NCBI GenBank assembly: GCA_950097015.1
Contig: CATNEN010000024.1
Span: 4,636,501 to 4,700,500, forward strand
From: Macrostomum hystrix
Taxonomy: Eukaryota > Platyhelminthes > Macrostomidae
Reading direction: 5' to 3'
DNA: 64,000 nt
Shown here: positions 11,901 through 22,605 of the stretch, piece after piece
Numbering within the stretch: position 1 is the stretch's first letter
Layout: each line of letters opens with the position of its first letter
Position numbers and translations under genes: made by a program
The notes under the pieces: model-generated
Told to the model about the DNA's origin: nothing
Database searches by the model: none
What the model saw: the letters and a program-made list of their open reading frames with translations, nothing else

Positions 11901-14900
11901 ATGAGACAGGGGAGAGATGAGACAGGGAGAGATGAGACAGGGAGGGTTTCGCTTCACAAACCAATCAATTTTATGTGACACTTGGAGATTTTAGCTCGTA
12001 AATAGCACTCTGGGATTGAACGGAAATTCTCCATGCTGCCCATGCTTCATAGCCCACGGCAATGCAAGCTCTCATTCTGCCCAATGGCACTTGTCTTGAG
12101 AATTCACAGTCACCTCTAACTTGCTGCTCCAGGGTGGTGATTATCCCCACCGCCTGCTGCAGCACCATCAGCTTGGTGAGGGGCTGGCTGTTTCCCGTGT
12201 GCATGTCCACCATTTGCCCGAGCTCCTTGAAGGCATCGTTGATGTCTTTCACTCGCAGTCTGTGCGAGACGACATCAAAGCAGTGAAGCTAAGTTTTATA
12301 GAATATAACTGAACTGATTCCATTGGTCAAAGAGCTAGGCACGTGCGAGTTAAAATATATTTTTTCAATGGCAGGGAACGAAAAATACGACCTCAAATGA
12401 TCCTTCCTCGAAAATACCCCGATCCTCAAACTTTACTCCCACCTCCAGTAATCCCAAATTTGAATCCGTATCTCCAGCAATCCCAAACTTGAATTCCACC
12501 TCCAGTAATCCCAAACTTGAATTCCAACTCCAGTAATCCCAAATTTGAATCCGTACCTCCAGTAATCCCAAACTTGAATTCCAACTCCAGTAATCCCAAA
12601 TTTGAATCCGTACCTCCAGTAATCCCAAACTTGAATTCCAACTCCAGTAATCCCAAACTTGAATTCCAACTCCAGTAATCCCAAACTTGAATTCCAACTC
12701 CAGTAATCCCAAACTTGAATTCCACCTCCAGTAATCCCAAATTTGAATCGGTACCTCCAGCAATCCCAAACTTGAATTCCAACTCCAGTAATCCCAAACT
12801 TGAATCCCAAGACCACTAATCCCGTCCATGAATCCCACATCAAGTTATCCTAGCTATAAATGCTACCACCAGAAAATCCTACCTTAATTTAATTCTACTT
12901 CCAATCAACCCCACCCAAAGAACCATGCCCTAAATAATTCTAAATAAGAAATCGGCCTCTAAAACTCCTTCTCCAAAAGATAAAATCCCAAAATTCTCCC
13001 TCCCGACATTGCTGGCAGGCTCCGCTCACCTCTCCCTGGCATTGTTGGCGTATCGCCTGGCCTTCTCCCTCTGCTGTTTCTCCTCCGGGCTCAGCTCGAA
13101 CTCGTCGTCGTCGTCGTCGCTAATTGACGTCGCGGCGCTGCTCGGCCCGGCTCGGCGCTTCAAAGCCTGCCCGCTCTTGTCCGATGACGAGGAGGCGGCG
13201 CCTCCCAGGGCGGACATGCCGGACAGCGCGTGCAGCTGCTGCTGGACCATCGCCAGACTCTTGGCCGATATGCCGCCGATGCTGGCGCCGTCGAATTCAT
13301 CCATGCCTGAGGTTGGCGACACCTGCGAAGGTGCGGGAGCGTGCTGCTGCAGCTGCTTGATCGACGGTTTGGCTTGGCTGCGGCTGCCGCCGGCACCTCC
13401 GGCTCCGTCCTGCAGAATCGGCGGAGTCGGTAAAAGATGCTGCTGCTGCTGCGGCAGCGCAGGCTGATGATGCTGCTGCGGTTGGCCCGAAATTGCGGCG
13501 GAATGCGAAATTGGGCAGGCGGACTGGAACAAAGAAGAAAGTTTGAAAACAGGAGTTTTGTTCGCATATTTGCTAATTAGGCGACGAGGCATTTAGTTTA
13601 AAAACTACAGGCTTAGTTGCTCCCGCCTTCTGTCCGGTGGAGATTTTTCAGGATCATATTATTCCTCTTGAAGTCTTCAGAAGGCAGCACCCGCGCCAAT
13701 TGCCAATTAAAAAATGGCAATCTGCCACCCCCAAACCCCCCTGAGCGTGAGGTGTCACACCTGGCCAGCACTTGACAGCCCACCTAGGGACAGCCTCCTC
13801 TGCGGGAAGCCGGCTGGTGCTGGTGAAATTGGCACTTGTTTATTTTCTCTGCGGCTGCGGCCCGTTAATGAATGCCCGAAAATTGACGCTGAAAAGAATT
13901 TTTAGCTTAAAAAATTGAACGAAAACTCGAATAGGTCCCCTGCCTAGACCTTGCCAGTAAGGCCAAAAACTGCCCCAGCTACCAATCAATTTGGGCATTC
14001 ATTTCCTCATTGACCGACTTGAAGATTCAAATCGAGCATCTGGCAACCCGATGTTAGATAGGACACCGAGGACAGCGACTAGCTACTGTGGCATCCCTTG
14101 TTCTGATTCAATTTCAATGGGCCTCCTTTTAATCGCTTGGCTGATATCGAAAAACATAAGTTTAACAATTTAGACAGCCGAGATATTCCGATTGTGATCC
14201 ATGACATTAGATCATATCGATTCTGTTGACCACTCTGATACAGGCATTGATAAGGATTCTGATACAGGCATTGATAAGGGTTCTGATACAGGCATTGATA
14301 AGGATTCTGATACAGGCATTGATAAGGATTCTGATACAGGCATTGATAAGGGTTCTGATACAGGCATTGATAAGGATTCTGATACAGGCATTGATAAGGA
14401 TTCTGATACAGGCATTGATAAGGATTCTGATACAGGCATTGATAAGGGTTCTGATACAGGCATTGATAAGGATTCTGATACAGGCATTGATAAGGATTCT
14501 GATACAGGCATTGATAAGGATTCTGATACAGGCATTGATAAGGGTTCTGATACAGGCATTGATAAGGATTCTGATACAGGCATTGATAAGGATTCTGATA
14601 CAGGCATTGATAAGGATTCTGATACAGGCATTGATAAGGATTCTGATACAGGCATTGATAAGGATTCTGATACAGGCATTGATAAGGATTCTGATACAGG
14701 CATTGATAAGGATTCTGATACAGGCATTGATAAGGATTCTGATACAGGCATTGATAAGGATTCTGAGACAGGCATTGATAAGGGTTCTGATACAGGCATT
14801 GATAAGGATTCTGATACAGGCATTGATAAGGATTCTGATGCAGGCATTGATAAGGATTCTGATACAGGCATTGATAAGGATTCTGATACAGGCATTGATA

Positions 14901-17900
14901 AGGATTCTGATACAGGCATTGATAAGGATTCTGATACAGGCATTGATAAGGATTCTGATACAGGCATTGATAAGGATTCTGATACAGGCATTGATAAGGA
15001 TTCTGATACAGGCATTGATAAGGATTCTGATACAGGCATTGATAAGGATTCTGATCTTTCCTGTTAATTAGGAAATTAACAGGCATTGATAAGGATTCTG
15101 ATACAGGCATTGATAAGGATTCTGATACAGGCATTGATAAGGATTCTGATACAGGCATTGATAAGGATTCTGATACAGGCATTGATAAGGGTTCTGATAC
15201 AGGCATTGATAAGGGTTCTGATACAGGCATTGATAAAGATTCTGATACAGGCATTGATAAGGATTCTGATACAGGCATTGATAAGGATTCTGATACAGGC
15301 ATTGATAAGGATTCTGATACAGGCATTGATAAGGATTCTGATACAGGCATTGATAAGGATTCTGATACAGGCCTTGATAAGGATTCTGATACAGGCCTTG
15401 ATAAGGATTCTGATACAGGCATTGATAAGGATTCTGATACAGGCATTGATAAGGATTCTGATACAGGCATTGATAAGGATTCTGATACAGGCATTGATAA
15501 GGATTCTGATACAGGCATTGATAAGGATTCTGATACAGGCATTGATAAGGATTCTGATACAGGCATTGATAAGGATTCTGATACAGGCATTGATAAGGAT
15601 TCTGATACAGGCATTGATAAGGATTCTGATACAGGCCTTGATAAGGATTCTGATACAGGCCTTGATAAGGATTCTGATACAGGCATTGATAAGGATTCTG
15701 ATACAGGCATTGATAAGGATTCTGATACAGGCATTGATAAGGATTCTGATACAGGCATTGATAAGGATTCTGATACAGGCATTGATAAGGATTCTGATAC
15801 AGGCATTGATAAGGATTCTGATACAGGCATTGATAAGGATTCTGATACAGGCATTGATAAGGATTCTGATACAGGCATTGATAAGGATTCTGATGCAGGC
15901 ATTGATAAGGATTCTGATGCAGGCATTGATAACGAGTCTGATGCAGGCATTGATAACGAGTCTGATGCAGGCATTGATAACGAGTCTGATGCAGGCATTG
16001 ATAACGAGTCTGATACAGGCATTGATAAGGGTTCTGATACAGTCATTGTTAACGATTCTTTTGACGATTCTGATACAGACATTGTAATGATTCTGATACA
16101 GGCATTGATATGGATTGATATCATAAAAATATAATAAATCAAACCCAGAGTCTAGCCTCACCTGGTACGGGTTGGCAGCGTAGGGCAGCATCTGATGAGG
16201 CGGAGCATAGCCGTACATGTCAGAGCGCAGACCAATTATTGAATCCTGTTATGAAATAGGATAATACCAATTAGGATCGAACTTAAGCATATTTTTGCAC
16301 CCAATTCCCTATCAGTATCACCATAATCCATACAAATATCACAAAAATCCACATTTTGATTGCTAAATGGCCAAATCGTGTTTAGGAACCGCACACTGGC
16401 TGTGCAAGTGGCCCAACTGGGCTAATATTGTGATTTCTATATTTCCAATGAAGCATTTCTTCAGGGGCTCACCGGGTGTCCGGCTGACGAATCGAACGCG
16501 TGACCCCATCCAGACGAAGCAGCCGACGAAGACGACACGGATAAACCGAGATCTCGCTGATGCTGCTGTCCTGAAGGTCCCGAAGCTCCCAGTTCGACTG
16601 GAGTAGACGCGTAGCCAACCGGCTGAGGTGTCGAGGCGTGCGAAGAGCCGCCGCCGCCGCCGCCGCCGCTTCCGCCGTTGACTCCGGCTGACACCGACTG
16701 CGGCAGAGGCGGATGCGGTGGCCCAGCTGACTGTGGCGACGCCGGATTGCCGCCTAACGCTCGCTGATAGGCGTCGGTGAAGGCACCGAGCGGTTCGGGC
16801 GGATAGAAGGCACTGCCAGTCGGATAGAAATGATCCTGATGCTGCTGCTGCTGCTGCTGCTGCTGCAACTGGTGATGCTCCACGCCTGTAAAATAGTGAT
16901 TCCCTTCGGCCGAGTACAGCGGTGGCGGCGGCGGCTGCTGATGCACCTGCATCTGGTGCTTGCTCCCGGTCGACAATGCATAAGGCGAGCCGACCGTGTC
17001 AACTTGGCCGTAGACCTTTTAACAGCAAGTAAATAGAAAGGATAGCTTAAAAAACGGATTGTTAGGAGCATACTTCAGTTATTCCATCTATACCCTAACC
17101 CTGTGTCACTTATGATTGACAATGCTTCTGCCTACTTATATGGTTAGGTAAACTGATTTACCTAAGGCCGTAATGATCTTTGTTAGAACAGAATGCAATC
17201 TAAAACTGTAAGCGCTCCCCCTGTGGTTCACCAGCTAGCAATCATTAATGAGGAAAGCGAAGTTGCAGTGAATATTATTAACTTGAAACAAAAATGCTAA
17301 CCTATTTTCAGCTTGGAAACACCAGGTGCGAGGCGCCATGGACCCCACCACCCCCCTCTGGGTCCATCCTCCTTAACTCCTGAGGCTTTCTATTACCATC
17401 GCCTTCAACTGCCTCCCACCGAGCTCCTTAACCTTATCCTTCCCTTCAACCATTAACAGGTGGGCTCGCTCCGCCGGTATGTCGGGGTGCAAAAAAATAG
17501 TTGTGTTTTGCAAGTCTTGCAACACAGCATTTTAGCTAATGGGGCGCTGAATCCCTGTATTAAGACGGACACAAAATTTCTATATTACCTGTAATTTTGT
17601 AACTTATTAACTATTCTTACGCGTAGTTACTAAATGACAAATTTCATTCTCAGATTCAGATGGAATTAATAATTCCATTCGCTAATAGTTACAAATTGAA
17701 TTTAGAGTTTCATTGAAAGGTTGAGTAACTCAGACAGGGTTGTTCAAGTTAAGAAAAAACTAAGAAAAGTGAGTATACCGATTTAGACTTAGAGTAGGGA
17801 AAAATGGGAGTCCATGTGGGGTTTAGATAGCATTGTGCAGAGGAGAAAGAAGGCTTTGAGCAGACAGCCAGCAGGAATGGGGGGAAGACTAATAGAGGGC

Positions 17901-20900
17901 GTTTGAGTAGGAGAAAGGCTTTTGAGAGTCGGTGGCAGAGTGAGCATAAGGATAGCACTGGAGTTGATCCTGGCACCACACTGAGTTGGGAATCGATTTT
18001 TTTGTTTCTGCTTACAGCAAGTTGCTTCCAGTAAATTTGCCAAAGAGAGAGAAAGAGACAGAACGGTGCAGCAAGAAATGAAGAAAACCTGTTCTTCCGC
18101 TTTGGCAGTGGCAATTGCCGGCTAGTAAGAAGGGGAGAACGTGTTGAGCACACCCCATTGCTAACAAACTCTTGGTTGGGGCAATCCGGGCGAAATGTTT
18201 CCCAAAATCTACTCCGCGTTTCCACTTCTTCTCCTCGTGTCGACCTCCCAGTTCTCAATTTCTCTGATCCCCTTCACTACAGGCCGGGGGGACTTGTATA
18301 ACACTTCTTTTGCCCGAAGGGCAACCCCAAAGCTGCTGCTGTAGTGCCAGGCATCTGAGCTGCCTCACGGGAGGGAGGAGAATGTAAGTGGGAAAGCATC
18401 CGTCGAAATCTAAATCCAAGAGGATTAATTCAAATATTTCGGCGTTTGCGAAAGAAACGTTTTTTTTTGAACGAGTGGAACTGTCAAAAGCAGACTGACG
18501 ATTGTGTGTATCATATTGCCAGTTTTCTGAAAGTTGGTTATAAATAGATAATTATATAGAAGGATGGTTTGGTAGATAGTAGCCCAGTGGTTAATAAAAA
18601 TTAATAATAATAATGATAATTGCAGGAGGGCTGCGGGCAATGGCACATCATTTGGTGACACTAGACCCGCAGCCAGCGAGGAGGCATTCTGCCCATTTCG
18701 CTGACTCCTGAGCACACACGCACACAGATACTGTACGCAGGCATACGCTCACACAGGTGTGTACATCTGCCCTGACTTTCTCATCGTCAGGCACTGTACA
18801 CTCTCACTGTGCCCTGGAGGTTGGCCCTCAAGGGCGTAAATTGCACGACAAGCCACCAAGCCTTCTCTCCGCGGCTGCGCCCCAAATGAATGTGGCCTCG
18901 CCGCGGAATCGAACTCAGGGACCGTGGTGCGAGAGGCAAACGCGTTAGACCGCTCTGCCACTCACTCCCCCCCTGCCCAGTGGTGAGACGTTCGAACTTC
19001 TAACCTAAAGGTCGATAGCTAAGATAAAAGGTGACAATTTGTGTCGATGAGCAAGACCCTTAATTTTGGGTCATTTTGGTGTCATTTCTCCCCTCTCTGT
19101 ATCCTAGATAGATAGAAATGGGTGCCGTTGAGCACAATTTCGTGTGCTCAAGTATAATTTCTAGAATTAATGTTGAATGTCAAAGTTGACTGCCTGATAC
19201 AAAAATCCCCGGCAATGAAAAAGCAACACAGAGTCCAAGATGAAGAGCAAGCAGCCGCGTAATGCAATATGGCCTTCAGTTTTTTATTATTATTTTAGGA
19301 ACAAGAAACATTCTATTCGGCACAACCCGAAGCCTGGCTCTTATCAATTGCCGATTCTGACTTGGTCGAAGCGAATGCGATATGAAATAATATTTCAATT
19401 TTCTTATAAAAGGCCTTTCTTGTTGAAGATCGCTGGTAGCTGTGACTGACACGAATAGTTGACTGCAATTGCAAAGTGGAGTGAGAGAGACAGCAGAAAC
19501 GGGACCTACGGACCTACATGAAGCAAAATCTGCTTTTTGGGTATTCTTTTTCACACTGCTGCTGCTGCTGCTGCTGCTTTCTATTGCAATTGCTACTCGC
19601 AGCATTAGATTCATTCCGTCTTGATCCGAAAAAAAATGTGCAGCAAAAAACATGGAACAGAATGAAAGCGACAGTCCAGAACAAATCTTCTCTTGTAGCC
19701 AAGTGTCCTAATCATTTACTAAGTGGGGCATTCGTGTTGCTTGAACGAAACATTCTAAATGTGATTCACAAAGCCTAAAAATTATCATCTACACACCATA
19801 GGGACCATTACGTAATAACATGTTGTCAGAAAACCACTGCACGTCACCGGAATGTCAGAGATCTACTATTGGAATGTCATAGATCTACTATTGGAATGTC
19901 AGAGATCTACTATTGGAATATCATAGATCTACTATTGGAATATCATAGATCTACTATTGGAATGTCAGAGATCTACTATTGGAATATCATAGATCTACTA
20001 TTGGAATGTCAGAGATCTACTATTGGAATATCAGAGATCTACTATCGGAATGTCATAGATCTACTATTGGAATATCAGAGATCTACTATCGGAATGTCAT
20101 AGATCTACTATTGGAATGTCATAGATCTACTATTGGAATGTCAGAGATCAACTATTGGAATGTCAGAGATCTACTATTGGAATGTCAGAGATCTACTATT
20201 GGAATGTCAGAGATCTACTATTGGAATGTCATAGATCTACTATTGGAATGTCAGAGATCTACTATTGGAATGTCATAGATCTTTATATAGCTACCTAGCT
20301 AATGCTTATATATGACTCACGCAGCCATTTCAACGATGATTCAAATTTAATATAATTCATGTCGGTCACATTCGTTTTGCAGCGCAAATATAGCTAGCTA
20401 AACATCGCCTTGATACCAGATTCTATACTAAATGCCATCTACATGTAGAAATCGTGTTAGTTCCCTAGGAGAATTTATTGTCGTTTTCTTGTCCGCTTCC
20501 AATGAAACTATGCAGATGCGTCTGACACTAAAGGCTGTACCTGGCGGTCACAACAACTGTTAAAAAAAGAAGCTCGAGATAGTTGGGGATGGGTTAGGTA
20601 GCTTGGTAGGCGTGAAAATAGCTAAGTCACTGTTACTTCCAATGCTGGCTGCGCCATCTTCCAGCACAGACCTTGACGCCGCCGTGTCTAGGGAGATTTC
20701 CTGATGCTTTACCTGCAGCCTTAGTAAGGCCCGACCCTGGCAAGGTTGTGCATTATGGCCGGGTCGAATTCTATAGAACGGTGGCGCAGAGCCTTCGGTC
20801 GGCAATTTATATTCGAAACGGCCCTCGAAGCGTGAAAGAACGCGCTACATACAGCCACAGAGGCTGGAAGGTCTTGGCCCTGTCACTTGTCAGCAATGCC

Positions 20901-22554
20901 TCTGGCTATTACGAGGCTGAGGCAGCCTACCGAGCGTGGTTGAATGCGGCGTTGAAACTGATGCGCTATGCTTCCACACCAGTTTGCATCCGCTTCTGAA
21001 CATCCCTACCCCTCTGTCTCCCTAAGCCGGATGCGAATAGATAGCAAGGAATGGTGCCCCCGTGTTTCCATGCAGATTTCCAGAATTGCTATTAGACTAG
21101 CCATGATTCTAGTTAGAGGATTGTGATAAAGATAGATAGATAAGTAGACATTGGAGGTGGTCTGATCACGAATCGCGAATAGCAGAGTTATGGTAAAAGT
21201 GTAAAAAACAGAAAGTAACGATTAAAAGTAACGATCGTTACTTTTTTCGCTACGCAATTTTCCATTACCAAATCGTCAGTAACGATCGTCACCGTCATCG
21301 CCGTTACTTTTTGGTAACGCGCCCAACACTGTACATTGGCAAAAATCTGAGACGGCTGGTAAGGAACAGCTCACAAGACCCTAGAGAGTATAGACTGTTC
21401 TCTAGACGTCAAAAGGTGAAGGTGAGCGGCATTGCCGAGGGGGTGGGTTAGTCAGTTTAGTCACCCAGAGTGAGTGCTAGGAGGTCGCCATATGGAAGCC
21501 CAGATCCGTACATGCGCTGGGGCCTGCAAGCCGCTCAGCTGGACTTATGGAGAACCAGCTGCAATGGAAATGGACCATGTGCCAGCGCCATGTGTTACTG
21601 GGGGTGTGGGGTGGTTGGGATAATGCGAGGCCTTGCTTAAAAACCAACGTCCTGATCGTCTCTGCTGCTTGTCTCGTTGGCTACGTGAGAACGAACTACC
21701 AGTTTGTGTCTAATAAATTGTAGTAAAACCTCATTAAGAATGCTCATCATTCAACTTGAGACATTCCTGGCAAAGGTGAGTGTCACTCATTTTCTATGCC
21801 GTTGGACACATCATTTTGGCGATTGTGTCAAATATTTCGTAAACTAATAATAATTATAATAATAATAATAGTAATAATATTATTTCAGCAATTCTGCCCA
21901 ATTCGCTCGCTGACTCCTGAGCACACATGCACACAGATACCGTAGGCAGGCACACGCTCACACAGCCCTGACTTTCTCATAGTCAGGCAGTGTACACTCT
22001 CACTATGCCTTGGAGGTTGGCCCTCAAGGGCGTAAATTGCACGACAAGCCGCCGAGCCTTTTCTACGCGGCTGCGCCCCAAATGAATGTGGCCTCGCTGC
22101 GAAATCGAACTTAGGGACCTTGGTGCGAGAGGCAAACGCGTTAGACAGCTCTGCCACTCACCCCTCATTACGTACATGCTCACACAGGTGTGTGCATCTG
22201 TACTGATTGTTTTAATCGTCAGGCACAAAAATTAATGCGGCCTCGCCGCGCGGAATCGTGCTCGTGGACCTCCTCTGCGGTAGCTAATCTTTATCTAACT
22301 CACTTTAGTCACCACCGATCCCTTGGCTCTAATGTGGTCTCAAATCCTTACTCCACAGCTGTGATAAGGAGCTACTGGTTTAGTTAAACATTTCAGTCTT
22401 TGCTCAGCTGAGTGCAGGAATGTATGCAGGCCGCTATCTATCTATATCCCACAAAAACGAACCCCCCCCGACCGCGTAAAAAGCATCTCAAGCTTGAGCA
22501 GGCGGACTTGAGCATGAATCAGACAGAAAAAGGCCTGATGGAGGATACGGGCCA

Positions 22555-22605
<51 letters not shown>

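Noticed and set aside
14228-16112. CRISPR-like regularity of repeats
   Set aside because: Units are directly adjacent with no unique spacers, and the setting is a eukaryotic genome.
14079-16218. Very long ORFs on both strands over the 24-bp array (up to 687 codons)
   Set aside because: They exist because the period is a multiple of three without stops. Several frames on both strands are open at once and the region lies inside an E-protein intron.
17749-18258. 169-codon minus ORF in the E-protein intron
   Set aside because: No recognisable domain, no phase-compatible splice sites linking it to neighbouring exons, composition like its surroundings.
18749-22157. ORFs beginning [12 protein letters not shown] and [12 protein letters not shown]
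   Set aside because: They are translations of the tRNA-like heads of the S2 SINE copies.
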